64,000 bases of DNA from Echinometra lucunter (Eukaryota; Echinodermata; Echinoidea; Camarodonta; Echinometridae). Positions 33,459 through 45,641 of this stretch are shown here, in pieces (position 1 is the first letter of the stretch; the number at the start of each line of letters is the position of its first letter). Under the pieces are notes generated by a model. It searched no databases. It saw nothing but the letters and a program-made list of their open reading frames with translations, and was not told the DNA's origin. The position numbers were made by a program, and so were the translations under genes. The stretch covers positions 4,921,396 through 4,985,395 of the forward strand of contig CM057171.1 of assembly GCA_029962745.1 (NCBI GenBank), in the 5' to 3' direction.

Positions 33459-36400
33459 GTTTGGTTTACTTTGTGTGTTTTTGTTTTTTTTTTTCTTCTT
33501 CTACGGAAGTTCAAGGCACTTTCCTTTAAAAATGTCATTTGTTATAGTATTCATCCCTGAGGTCATTTTTTCCCCCATACAGTTTGTACATAGTCACGCG
33601 TCACTTTACCTGCCCAACATGTCCAACGTTTGGGGGCGCCCTTCCCAGGCTTCCGTGTCATCCACACTTATCAGTGTTGTTGTGCATTGATGCCAGGCAA
33701 GGCCAGTTTTTATAATGCCTTGGCCTTGAGCATGCCTTGGCCTTGGGGGTTTGAGGTCTTGAAAATCTCCAGAAAATTCTAGGCATTTTCAAGGCATATA
33801 CTTTTATCAGTGTTTATAAGTATAATTTCAAATATTTTGATGAATTTTTTGTACAGTGAAATTATACCATCTTCCAATCTCATACAATTTTATGTAGTCA
33901 TAACAGGCTTGGAAATGTATGTATTTTTTCAGTCTCATAAGCGCCTTTGATTTGGCAACTAGATATTGGCGCTCTACAAATACATCGATTGGACTGGATC
34001 ACAAAATTTTAGGCAATTTTAGAAGACTTCGATAATAATTAAAATTAAAAGTATGTTACTGCAGTATATGTAAGAGCCCCATGGGGGTGTTTGGGTTCAC
34101 ACTGCAACTGTATTTTTTGCCACCAATAATAATCTTATTTTATTTGCTTGCAGAAAGTGGGGGGGGGGGGGGGAGGGAGAGAGAGGAGGGGAGCCGTTAA
34201 TTGGTGAAAAGTGCAGAGAACAATGAATCTGCTGTGTACATGCTCTCCAAATACTTTTATAAAGTTTGACAGATGTCAGTTTTTGTTTCAACTACCGTAA
34301 GTTTTGTTATAACTTTCTTTTGCTATGGTTTCCAGGCAGGAGAAAGTTTTAAATAAAGTCTGTTATGATATAGACTTGAGCATTTAAGTTGCAGCTTTAT
34401 CGTTTCAAATGTTCTTATCCTTAATTCTCTGAAGCCCTAATTATGTTGTGCAACATTATCCAACTCCTTGTTGCTCTGAAGTTGTAAGGGCTGGTCTAAG
34501 ACATGAATTAACTACACACAAAATGTATATTTAAAATGTAATTTGTGGCTTGCTCACTTCGCTCGCTCGTAACTATTCAGAAATTGTGCCTCATATGCCA
34601 TGTTCTACACCTCAATTTTTTGGCTCCTTATATGCCACTGACTCAGATGTCTAATACAAAACAGAATACTTTCCTTTACAGGTAACAGATACAACTTGAC
34701 TTAAGAATAAGTTTATCAATTATGATGTCAACGTCTATACTTTTTATGCTGCTTTAGTGCATGCGCGATCCTCCTTTGTTATTTGATCCCCTTTTCTAGA
34801 TACATTTTATGCCTTGCCCTTGGCCTTGACCTTGAGGTTTTCATGCCTTGCCTTGGCTTTGGGTTTGCATGCCTTGACCTTGGCCTTGGGCCTTGGAGGT
34901 TGAAGCCTTGGCCTTGGCCTTGGCCTTTGCCTTGAGGGTTTGGGCCTTGACTACAACACTGACATTGATACATACTGATTTATGCAGGCTCTATAAACTC
35001 TAATCATAATACTTACATTGACAGTATTCTCCAGCATATCTACTCGGACACACACAACGACAGACACCTTGTGAAATCTGGCGCGTACCCCCATTAAGAC
35101 ATGGCTCTGAATAAACGATATTGATAAAACACCGCATTTCAAGCCATAATGAATTAAATCATAATTTGAGGCAAAACTGATGTGATTTCAGATGTGTAAT
35201 AGAAAGCTTACCCGTTGAATGTTTATTTTATTTAGTATCACACGTTAAGCCTACACCAAATTGAACTAGAATGAGATACTGTAATTAATTTTCCATCTAA
35301 TACTTTTTGCGTATTATGCATATATGCATGAAAGGAAGAAATATTTCGTATGCATTATTTCGTATAATGTTACTGATGATATAATCGAACAGGCCTAAAA
35401 CAAAAGAAAAGAAAAGAAAACCCAACCACAATGAAATCCGTAAGCATTCAACTCACCCTAACACTGTATAGACTAGGCGTCCTGTAGGTCCTTTAGGTTT
35501 AGAGTATAAATTTAATTGAGTTTTCGGTTTCCCAGTGTCCTCGCAGAAACCCCACTGGACCTCAAATGGTTTTTCTTCAAATGGCTTATTTTCTGTACCT
35601 AGATCTAAGGTGGACACCATGCTCGTACACAAAACGCGTAGAAAGGGTTTTTGTTTGTTTCTTTGTTTGTTTGTTTGTTTTCACGGACGGGCGATGTACG
35701 CAGTGAAAAGGGTATTAAAATTGAAAAAAAAAGGGGGGAAGGATATACTTTTACAACAGCTTGATTTCAAAACACTTTTTTAGGGTGGGGAAAACATGAC
35801 AAAATACTTGCTTAGGGTCCATCGCGAAAGTTCATGTACATGATGTAAGAGCATGGTTTCCACCTTGTAATGACAGTGCCCCCTCCCCGGGAGATGCCCG
35901 CTTATTTGAATCAAGAAAACCTTCAAGAGACTTCGCCCATAAATCGCTGGGTTCCCATACATACCACATTCTTCTTCCAAGATGTACTGGTAACGTATAA
36001 TCGATACATTATTCCTTTCCTTTCTCACACAAAATAACTGCGGTGTCGTCCACAAACCATTTACGTAAACGCCTCAAGAGGAAAATAAGAAATATATATA
36101 TATATATTAAAGAAAAGGAGCAAAATGTATGAATCTTACCTTTAAAAAAAGATGAATAATTACGTAACTACAAATGAGTCATCATAACACGCAACCATGA
36201 CTGAGAATTTAGAATTTGGCAAGGCAGGAAGGAATTCTTATCAATCTAATTTTGTATTATGAAAATTACATCTTGGACGAGGTGCGAAGATAGCTGACAT
36301 TGAAAGCTTTATAAGGCTTAGATCAACCCTTTGAAAATAACTCTTGCTGAATATTTTTTCAATCAAATTTTTAAATCAATTTTCAGTATTTCATCCTAAT

Positions 36401-37073
36401 TCATTTACTTTTTTATTGACATAGCTTTCTTCATTATGTGCAATATTCTATGTATGTCTCGGGAGTAGCAGGTGTTGGGGTACATGCCTCCGGGAAACAG
36501 TGATGTGCTTCACTTTTGTGCACCCTGGCACACTTGTATATACACTTGCTCCCTAATCTTTTTTGCATGTTCTTCCATTCTTATTATGTATTTGTCTGCT
36601 GCTATTGATGTAATGTATCTGTGCTTTTTCTTAATTTGGTCGAATAAATAATAATAGTTATAATAATAATAACTGAAGCTCACGCATGGGGTGGATGCAA
36701 GATTTTCGTAAGAGAGGGGCAACCAACATCATGAACATTCCAAAAGTTTGAAAAAGCAGAAAAAAGCAAAAGGAATGCCAGATCGTTTGTTTTTACATAT
36801 AAGGGTGAGGGACACCACGCAAATTACTATTGTGCCCCTACAATCCTCTAATGGGACGGCCTTCTCCATTCCATGTAATCAGGTAAAACTTTGACGGATT
36901 ATTCAACAAAGAGTGAAAAAGATATAATACACATTTGTTTGCATTTTTTGAGCGAATTGCAGTAAGTTTGCTTCTACACAGAAATGTCGATGGCCATGAA
37001 AGGATTGATGGACAAAATAACAGAAGAGCTTACCAATAAAGCAGGATACAAGGAGCAGTCCAGTCCAACTCAT
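29766..37073 (-). CDS. Secreted EGF/FAMeT-like protein, five exons (copy B)
   Basis: Exons in transcript order are 37034-37073, 35965-36072, 35017-35106, 32311-32475 and 29766-30019, total 657 nt, 218 aa. All four introns are phase 1 with AG/GT ends (donors GTAAGC, GTATGT, GTAAGT, GTTAGT). Exon 1 begins MSWTGLLLVSCFI, a short hydrophobic signal peptide. Exon 2 gives a cysteine-containing segment ending EEEC. Exon 3 is EGF-like (PCLNGG, then CRCVCP and GEYC). Exons 4 and 5 read as two halves of a FAMeT-like domain: RTRISLKLRGYDQG, then YWVDLTDGLCQLG and VGFTVKF..AEW near the end. FAMeT modules are common in secreted invertebrate proteins and are not proven methyltransferases. The product is probably extracellular. 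The start is the only ATG that leads into a phase-compatible hydrophobic exon. The splice model was built by eye; a missed small exon is possible. Confidence 0.72.
30725..31090 (+). mobile_element. LINE 3' relic 1, block B
   Basis: This is the paralogue of 185-545. Here the reading is cleaner (HHGPDLCSPLPELIKSGSSL then YSFKAKVETMLLSKYSR), which supports the LINE call. A run of (TCA)n follows. Confidence 0.55.
31392..31937. mobile_element. Foldback element private to block B
   Basis: Ends AAAGGAGAATGCAACCCA and TGGGTTGCATTCTTCTTT form an 18-bp inverted repeat with one mismatch. Inner arms (GGGCAACTTTGCCATCATCT against 31741-31785) pair as well. Block A has the empty site near 775. ATGT on both sides may be the target duplication. 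No coding frame is recognised. Confidence 0.8.
31985..32215 (+). mobile_element. LINE 3' relic 2, block B
   Basis: This is the paralogue of 820-1055. The reading NKLWKNLPSKF is followed by a frameshift. The same 3' UTR and ATT-rich tail follow. Confidence 0.55.
33418..33457. repeat. (CT)n microsatellite
   Basis: About 19 CT units. Block A has only a T-rich stretch at the same place. Confidence 0.9.
33672..34961. mobile_element. hAT-like element private to block B
   Basis: It starts CAGTGTTGTTG and ends CTACAACACTG. The 8 bases outside are ACACTTAT and ACATTGAT (six of eight equal), fitting a decayed hAT-type target duplication. Block A lacks it (near 2260). Both ends carry runs of the word GCCTTG. 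No transposase is visible. Confidence 0.65.
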
Positions 37074-37480
37074 GATGACAGACAGAATGGAGGTTCACCT
37101 CCAAGATCTCTTTATTAATTTCCACGCTTTTGAGTGACATCAGACAATTTTCTGATTTTATGTAGGTTAAGCATGTTAAGTAGTCATGTCAACGACACGA
37201 TCAAACACTAATTCGACGAACTAATGACCTCTCTCCAGCAGTGAAACTCTACTGATGGGGCTAGAGGCAATTATTGAAATGTTCATAAAAAGGTTAGTTA
37301 GCATTATGAAATTCGTGATTGATTTGGGGGTAGAATTATATTAGCTCATAACACTGCTAATGCACGTCTTACGTTATTATACACTCTAAAAAATGACTGG
37401 CCGAATGAACAAAATATAGGTCGATTCCAAGCAAAGCTAATGGCGAACAGTGAATATGACTTTGTGTCCGACCGACATAT

Positions 37481-37980
37481 NNNNNNNNNNNNNNNNNNNN
37501 NNNNNNNNNNNNNNNNNNNNNNNNNNNNNNNNNNNNNNNNNNNNNNNNNNNNNNNNNNNNNNNNNNNNNNNNNNNNNNNNNNNNNNNNNNNNNNNNNNNN
37601 NNNNNNNNNNNNNNNNNNNNNNNNNNNNNNNNNNNNNNNNNNNNNNNNNNNNNNNNNNNNNNNNNNNNNNNNNNNNNNNNNNNNNNNNNNNNNNNNNNNN
37701 NNNNNNNNNNNNNNNNNNNNNNNNNNNNNNNNNNNNNNNNNNNNNNNNNNNNNNNNNNNNNNNNNNNNNNNNNNNNNNNNNNNNNNNNNNNNNNNNNNNN
37801 NNNNNNNNNNNNNNNNNNNNNNNNNNNNNNNNNNNNNNNNNNNNNNNNNNNNNNNNNNNNNNNNNNNNNNNNNNNNNNNNNNNNNNNNNNNNNNNNNNNN
37901 NNNNNNNNNNNNNNNNNNNNNNNNNNNNNNNNNNNNNNNNNNNNNNNNNNNNNNNNNNNNNNNNNNNNNNNNNNNNNNNN
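37481..37980. other. Assembly gap, 500 N
   Basis: Exactly 500 Ns, a conventional placeholder, so the true length is unknown. Open frames through it are meaningless. Confidence 0.98.
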
Positions 37981-38906
37981 TAGCAAGATAAATGTAAACG
38001 TGATGTGATAAAACCAGTGTATATAGACTCAATATGTGAGAAAATTTAAGCTTTCTTTACTTTGGATATCAATGCAGCAAGCATTCATGATTGTATTCAA
38101 AATCACATAGATATCTACTCGAAGCATGGACTTCTTTTTCCAATCCAAAGTATAATGATAATAAAATGGCACATTCAATACATTCAGTGATAATAAAATG
38201 GCACATTCCCAAAATGATCTTTTCGAAATGGAGATGAGTATGATATACGTCGCCTTCGTTCAACATCTTCAATACAAATGATATACCCTTTGCAATATGT
38301 AAATTGGTTTTGAAGTTTGTTTTCCCCTCATCAACACATGCTCACATTTGTCTAGTTTCTAAAGAAATAAAGCGAAACAGATAACAAATGAACATTCGTA
38401 CAAGATACTTTATACTAAAACACAAACACACACACTCACACACACACACACACACAAAACTGAAGGGAACATAGGTTCGCAGTGACCAAGTCCAGTATAT
38501 CTCGGTTCTTGTTATCATGATGTCATGTTTCTTATTTCTGCATTATGGTTTATGTGAATGTAATTTGAAGGACTGGTATGATGATACTATACAGGGCCCC
38601 TTCTAGAAGAATGGTTTCACAGGGTCCATCCGGCATCCTGCTATGATGAAACTAACACAAAATTAAATCAAAATCAAATCAAAATCGATTAAAACAAACA
38701 CGCGGACAGTAGAGTACAATACTGGAATACAAACACTTTTGCTACAGGTGTAAAATCAATAATTGTTGTCACATTTCATATCTAATGTGCACATGGTGTA
38801 ATCAATTCAATATTAGCATTTCGTTCTGGATAATTCTTCGTCTACATTATTCTTAAAAGCATTTAATATAGTTTGATCCATTGTAAATAGATTGCTTCCA
38901 TTCCCC

Positions 38907-38991
38907 AGGGCCCTGTAACACAAAAAATACAATCAGTCTTACGATTGATATCAATCGTAAGATTGATTGTATCTCTTTATGTTGCACCCCC
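38907..38991. mobile_element. Short palindromic MITE, unit 1, site a
   Basis: Ends GGGCCCTGTAACACAAAAAA and TCTCTTTATGTTGCACCCCC, with inner TACAATCA...TGATTGTA. It is 85 bases; the same insertion in unit 2 is 129. Confidence 0.75.
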
Positions 38992-39472
38992 AGATTTGAA
39001 AGGGGAATGTAATGCGAGATCACATTTTCTGGAATTCTTAATCAAGTAGATTAGTGTCACTGTTATTGAGATGTCGATGTACTGAGCATTTAAATATGAA
39101 TATGTCAGTGTACAGTGTAGAAAAAAATATTGCATGCTTTCATGACGAATTCAATGTTGAAGTACCTAATTATCATTATTTTTTTACAATAATTTACAGT
39201 GTAAAGCAACATTCCATTTATTTTTCTTGTACATGCCATTATAGTACGCACCCTGCTTTTTACCTTCTGTTAGTCATTGATGGACCTTTCTCTGATATCT
39301 AATTGTATAGAGTGAAAATTTGCTATAAAGTGCTAGGGGAAGGTGCTACCGATGCGATGTCACCATGATGTACATAACTGATATGATTTGTAGACATATG
39401 TGTATATTATTATCTGGTATGAACATGAATATATAGAGCAGTGCAGCATTCATATATATATATATATATATA

Positions 39473-39631
39473 TTGAAAGAAATTTGACAAATGCAAACAA
39501 CTTTGGCAACTCCCTTGTAAATAATAAACACTGAAAGAAATTTTTTCAACCCTTGATTCAAAATGGATGACAGCTCTGGGGAACATTGAGGGAGCTACGC
39601 AATTATTATTCTCCCATTTTCATTTCTTTCA

Positions 39632-39633
<2 letters not shown>
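39473..39633. mobile_element. Short element inserted in an AT microsatellite
   Basis: Ends TTGAAAGAAAT and ATTTCTTTCAG, flanked on both sides by (AT)n. Tandem unit 2 has neither the element nor the long AT runs. It is a shortened relative of the element at 25610-27264 and has lost one palindrome arm and the tRNA-like centre. Confidence 0.8.
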
Positions 39634-39670
<37 letters not shown>

Positions 39671-40540
39671 CCTTCCACACATCTTTACATTTACCACTGT
39701 AAGCAATATATAAAGGTGTATATACATGTATTAAAGGTAAATACATTATAAGACAATCGAAAAGTAATAACTTTTTTATACGCAAACAATGTGAAATTAC
39801 GATTTTGCACATTTACATATTACATGAAACTGCAACGTCATGGCAAAATGAATTCTTTGTTGATGTCATTAAGGAACATAATGACTATAATACCATTGTG
39901 TTTTATCCGTTTTCCTTTTGTCTTCAAATCCACTTGGTTCGATATTGAACATCACCGTGGTCATGGTGGTAACTGTGGATTTCATGGGTAACACTGTACG
40001 GAAAACAACTCTGTTTTACAATACACGTTTATAATGTATAATTATATCCTTTCTTGTTTTTCTGATACTGTTGTTATGTAAAATAGAAGTTTTCAGAATG
40101 TAAACACATTGATATCATAATTGTTTTGTTTATATACATAATGTCTTGACTTGTTTTTAAAATAAAATGGAGCAAGAGAGTAAATAACATTTTGCCTTTC
40201 GACGTGTTCGCGATTCAGCAACACAGGAATAATCATGCGTAGACATTTACAGCTAGTACTTTGATCAGAAACATTAATGTCAGTTTACTCAGTATGTATC
40301 GTTGTATTCACTGCCTGTAAGATATTTTTGCGTAAAGTAGGTAATTCCAAGATCTTATATTTTATCATGTGTATGCATAAAATGAAATCGTAAGTTACTT
40401 AAGAGTGTGTACTTCTATTGATACTTATGTCCTTTTTGACGGATGGTCTTAGCTGGAGGAAACATTTATGTTGATTCGCTTTCTTTGAAGCATGTGTACA
40501 ATGAGTGAATGGAAGTAGTTGTTGATCCGTACCACAACCG

Positions 40541-40618
40541 GGGGGTGTAACATAAAGAGATACAATCAATCTTACAATCAATTGTTAGATTGGTTGTATT
40601 TTTTATATTACAGGAGCC
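40541..40618. mobile_element. Short palindromic MITE, unit 1, site b
   Basis: Same family as site a in the opposite orientation (starts GGGGGTGTAACATAAAGAGA). It is 78 bases against 127 in unit 2. Confidence 0.7.
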
Positions 40619-41248
40619 TGATCTGATATTATACTTGTCAATGCTAACTAACACACACTCAAATGAGCAGGTGTTTGTATCAAATTTATATTTACATTTG
40701 TATAGCCATCAACTTTATTTGCACATTTATATCGGTAGGCACGAATGCAATTGTAGAAGGATCCGTATTTCTATAGTTGAGTGATTTCTATTTAGTACTT
40801 CGTAGTTACTTGGAATGATTACTATTTCCATTGTCTTTTGTTGAAAAATGTATGAATGATGTTGGCAGTTGAATATATGTTTCTTACGAGACAAATTAAT
40901 GCAGTGATATATCGAATGAAAATAAACCCTTTGACGACTGGAACCGGATGGCCCATATATAAGGCCTATGTAAATGAATGAATTCGGTTGTCAGCACTGG
41001 TATAACAATGTCAAAGGTTATCTCTTGATATATTCTGTTGTGTATACTTCCGCATATAACTTGTGCTTGCAATGTTCATGCAAATAACCCCATGATGTAC
41101 ATGGGACGCAGATAAAGTCTGATGACAGCGCCAGGGTTTCTAATCATACTTTCAGTATCTACCTATGGGACATCCTTTTATGATATTCATGAGGTAAACT
41201 CGAGTAAGATGATAACCGCAGTGCTTTTTTGTATAAGAAAATGTGTAC

Positions 41249-41690
41249 TTAGCACCACGGGAATTATATTTGTTATTTTGTTGCTCATTCTATTATATTG
41301 TTATTTGTTGTCATGGTTGTTGTTGAGTCGCGTATGTACATAACTTTGCATTCACAAATCATCATTTACATTAATTGGATTAGAGCATGCAGTTACCGAC
41401 TCTTCATCGAATAGCTTATTGCCTTTTCCGTGCTTAATATTCTGTTTCTGATCAGAGACTTTTAGCTCATAACCATCCGACAAACGCAGTGCATGTAGAA
41501 GAAAATGTTTACTTAGCACCACGGGAATTATATGTTTTTATGTTGCTCATTTCATTATATTATTGTTTGTTGTCATGGTTGTTGTTGAGTTGTGTATGTA
41601 TATAAATTTGAATTCACAACTCATCATTTACATTGATTAGATTAGAGTATGCAGTTATACCGACACTTCTCATTCCTTTGCCGTGCTTAA
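41249..41690. repeat. 265-bp subrepeat, unit 1
   Basis: ACTTAGCACCACGGGAATTA occurs at 41249 and 41513, a period of 264, with similar downstream sequence. Confidence 0.8.
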
Positions 41691-41868
41691 TATGGTATTT
41701 AATATGATATGTAAAATCATAAATTGTTGTCAAATTTCATATCTAATGTACACATGGTGTAATCAATTCAATATTAGCATTTCTTTCTGGATGTTTCTTC
41801 GTCTACATTATTCTTTAACAGCATTTAATATACTTTGATCCATTGTAAATAGATTGCTTCCATTCCCC

Positions 41869-41997
41869 AGGGCCCTGTAACACAAAAAATACAATCAATC
41901 TTACGATTGATATCAATCGCAAGTCTATGGCAAACCATGTACAATAGATTTACAATTGATCGTAAGATTGATTGTATCTCTTTATGTTACACCCCCA
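41869..41997. mobile_element. Palindromic MITE, unit 2, site a
   Basis: Longer form of the site a MITE. The centre, which includes AAGTCTATGGCAAACCATGT, is retained. Confidence 0.75.
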
Positions 41998-43123
41998 GAT
42001 TTGAAAGGGGAATGTAATGCGAGATCACATTTTCTGGAATTCTTAATCAAGTAGATTAGTGTCAGTGTTATTGAGGTGTCGATGTACTGAGCATTTGAAT
42101 ATGAATATGTCAGTGTATACTGTAGAGAAAAAATATTGCATGCTTTCATGACGAGATTAATGTTTGAAGTACCTTATTATCATTATTTTTTACAATAATC
42201 TACAGTCTAAAGCAACATTCAATTTGTTTTTCTTGTACATGCCATTATAGTACGCACCCTGCTTTTTACCTTCTGTTAGTCATTGATGGACCTTTCTCTG
42301 ATATCTAATTGTATAGAGTGTAAATTTGCTATAAAGTGCTAGGGGAAGGTGCTACCGATGCGATGTCACCATGATATACATAAACTGATATGATTTGTAG
42401 ACATCTGTGTATATTATTATCTGGTATGAACATGAATATATAGAGCAGTACAGCATTCATACCTTCCACACATCTTTAGCATATATATATACCTTCCACA
42501 CATCTTTACATATACCACTGTAACCAATATATAAAGGTGTATATACATGTATTAAAGGTAAATGGGTAACACTGTACGGAAAACAACTCTGTTTTACAAT
42601 ACGCGCTTATAATATTATTATGTAATTATATCCTTTCATGTTTTCCTGATACCGTTGCCATGTAAAATAGAAGTTCTCAGAATGTAAATACATTGGTATG
42701 ATAATTATTTTGTTTATATACATAATTTCTTGACTTGTTTTTAAAATAAAATGGAGCAAGAGAGTAAATAACATTTTGCCTTTCGACGTGTTCGCGATTC
42801 AGCAACACAGGAATAATTATACCTAAACATTTACAATCTAGTACTTTGATCAGAAACATTAATGTCAATTTACACAGTATGTATCGTTGTATTCACTGCC
42901 TGTAAGATATTTTTGCGTAAAGTGGGTAATTCCAAGATCTAATATGTGTATACATAAAATGAAATCGTAAGTTACTTAAGAGTGTGTACCTCTATTGATA
43001 CTTATTTCCTTATTAAGCACCTTTTTGACGGGGTGATCTTAGCTGGAGGAAACATTTATGCTTTCTTTGAAGCATGTGTACAATGAGTAAATGTGAAGTA
43101 GTTGTTGATCCGTACCACAACCA

Positions 43124-43250
43124 GGGGGTGTAACATAAAGAGATACAATCAATCTTACAATCAATTGTAACTCTTTAGTACATGATTTGCCATAGACTTA
43201 CGATTGATATCAATCGTTAGATTGGTTGTATTTTTTATGTTACAGAACCC
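43124..43250. mobile_element. Palindromic MITE, unit 2, site b
   Basis: Longer form of the site b MITE. Its centre (CTTTAGTACATGATTTGCCA and onward) matches the reverse complement of the site a centre. Confidence 0.75.
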
Positions 43251-43888
43251 TGATCTGATATTATACTTGTCAATGCTAAGACACACACACTCAAATGAGC
43301 ATGTGTTTGTATTAAATTTATATTTACATTTGTATAGCCATCAACTTTATTTGCACATTTATATCGGTAAGCACGAATGCAATTGTAGAAGCATCCATAT
43401 TTCTATAGTTGAGTGATTTCTTGAAATGTGTCCATTTAGTACTTCGTAGTTACTTGGAATGATTACTATTTCCATTGTCTTTTGTTGAAAAATGTGTGAA
43501 TGATGTTGGCAGTTGAATATATGTTTCTTACGAAACAAATTATTGCAGTGATATATCGAATGAAAATAAACCCTTTCACGACTGGAACCGGATGGCCCAT
43601 ATATAAGGCCTATGTAAATGAATGAATTCGGTTGTCAGCACTGGTATAACAATGTCAAAGGTTATCTCTTGATATATTCTGTTGTGTATAATTCCGCATA
43701 TAACTTATGCTTGCAATGTTCATGCAAATAACCCCATGGTGTACATGGGACGCAGATAAAGTGTGATGACAGCGCAAGGGTTTCTATTCATACTTTCAAT
43801 ATTTACCTATGGGACATCCTTTTATGATATTCATGAGGTAAACTCGCGTAAGATGTTAACCGCAGTGCTCTTTTGTATAAGAAAATGT

Positions 43889-44600
43889 GTACTTAGCACT
43901 ACAGGAATTATATTTGTTATTATGTTGCTCATTCTATTACATTGTCATTTGTTGTCATGGTTGTTGTGGAGTCGCGTATGTACATAATTTTGCATTCACA
44001 AATCATCATTTACATTAACTGGATTAGAGCGTGCAGTTACCGACTCTTCATCGAATAGCTTATTACTTTTTCTGTGCTTAATATTCTGTTTCTGATCAGA
44101 GACTTTTAGCTCATAACCATCCGACAAACGCAGTGCATGTAGAAGAAAATGTTTACTTAGCACCACGGGAATTATATTTGTTTTTATGTTACTCATTTCA
44201 TTATATTATTGTTTGTTGTCATGGTTGCTGTTGAGTAGTGTATGTATATAAATTTGAATTCACAACTCATCGTTTACATTGATTAGATTAGAGTATGCAG
44301 TTTATATATCGGCTCTTCCTCGAATAGCTAATTACTTCTTGTGCTTAATATTCTGTTTCTAATCGGAGACTTTTAGCTCATAACCATCCGACAAACGCAG
44401 TGCATGTATAAGAAAATATGTACTTAGCACCACGGGAATTGTATTTGTTATATTGTTGTCATAGTTACATTGATTAGAGTATGCAGTTATACTGACACTT
44501 CCTCGAATAGCTAATTGCTTTTCTGTGCTTAATATTATGTTTTCAGTCAGAGACTTTTAGCTCATAACCATCCGACAACGAAGAGTGAGAATGCGTATTT
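43889..44600. repeat. 265-bp subrepeat, unit 2 (three or more copies)
   Basis: ACTTAGCACCACGGGAATT or close forms occur at 43889, 44156 and 44423. The word AGACTTTTAGCTCATAACCA recurs at about 44099, 44368 and 44550. There is at least one more copy than in unit 1. Confidence 0.8.
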
Positions 44601-45216
44601 ACTGGAAGCAAATGTAAAAAAAAATGTACTCACATTTTTCTCGGTTTCCCTTGGACATGAAATACTCCTTTTTTTCTCTTGTACATAGAATTTAAGCATC
44701 ACGTATTGTAGGAGTTTCTTGTTTTGCTTTCTTCACCATACTGTGGTTACACAATGTCAAGTATTATCGTTCAACAGATATTACCTTCTAAATAAATGAC
44801 ATGACCTTTGGATTGAGATGCTTGACTTTTTCGGGGTACAAGGGACTTTTTCAATTTTTTTTACTTGAAAAGGTTAGTTAGCACGTCATAGACTGTTAAT
44901 CTAACTGCATCAAAGATCAGACAGATTATACTATCATTTAGTTTTTCCTCTTTTTTGTCTTCGGCTGCATTATGCGTTGCTGCATTTGATGTTGTATACA
45001 GAACATATGTGTTATTTCTTCATCATAGGCGACATTTTGAAATAAGGAATGTACTGTATGAATTTGATATAAGGTACAATGTTGATGTTCGTAATCACTT
45101 GACTTCCATGTAACATGTTTTAGCAGTAAGTTTGTTTCTATTACTATCAAATACCTGTTGATATATTGCGTGGCATCAAATACACTTTCTGGGTGATATA
45201 TATATATATATATATA

Positions 45217-45398
45217 CAGTCAAACCTGCATAAGCGACCACCTGTATAGAAAGACCACATGTCTATAAAGACCACAAATTTTGTTTCCCTTGAATCGTTT
45301 TTCCCATGTGTATTAAAGGAACCTGTCCATAAAGACCACCTGCTCATAAAGACAGCTTTTCCTGTCTCCCTTGAGTGGTCTTTATATGCAGGTTTCAC

Positions 45399-45400
<2 letters not shown>
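45217..45400. mobile_element. Tc1/mariner-type MITE in a TA-rich site
   Basis: Ends CAGTCAAACCTGCATA and TATGCAGGTTTCACTG, adjoining TATATA repeats. The inner CATAAAGACCACCTG words recur. CAGT(C/G)AAACC ends with TA targets are usual for mariner-like MITEs. Confidence 0.75.
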
Positions 45401-45443
<43 letters not shown>

Positions 45444-45641
45444 TCGGATGGAGAGTTGCTCTTTATATGGAATATGTACATTCATGACTCAAGAGAAAGG
45501 ATTTTGAGTTGTTGAGTATAATACGTGTGTGTATCGATTTTTATGAATTATTGATCTGTGTCGGGAAAATACTCGTGCTCACATATTTTGCAAATCATAT
45601 TGCTGAGCGTGATACAGTTTTAGGGAATATGAAATGTACAG

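Larger units (their letters stand above)
30181..37260. repeat. Segmental duplication, block B
   Basis: This is the paralogue of 1-8740. It must extend left of 30181, since the gene's last exon is at 29766-30019 while the equivalent part of block A lies off the window. Private insertions here are at 31392-31937 and 33672-34961. The match ends near 37245, about 220 bases before the assembly gap. Confidence 0.9.
38752..41708. repeat. Tandem duplication unit 1 (about 2.96 kb)
   Basis: It aligns with 41709-44300 throughout (for example TGTAATCAATTCAATATTAG at 38796 and 41757). It carries the private insertion at 39473-39633 and keeps ~250 bases (39741-39988) that unit 2 lacks. No convincing gene. 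Confidence 0.9.
41709..44300. repeat. Tandem duplication unit 2
   Basis: Partner of 38752-41708. It gives the empty site for the element at 39473-39633 (CAGCATTCATACCTTCCACA at 42451). It keeps longer forms of both MITEs. Confidence 0.9.

Noticed and set aside
37346..38032. ORFs of 177-228 codons across the N run
   Set aside because: They consist of unknown bases.
41122..43987. Matching 73/74-codon membrane-like ORFs in both tandem units (41122-41343 and 43763-43987)
   Set aside because: By eye about 10 of 13 differences change the amino acid and only three are silent, as expected for neutral non-coding DNA. No splice sites or signals support a gene.
45147..45485. 112-codon minus-strand ORF with Tyr-Ile runs
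   Set aside because: It is the reading of a mariner-type MITE and its flanking (TA)n.
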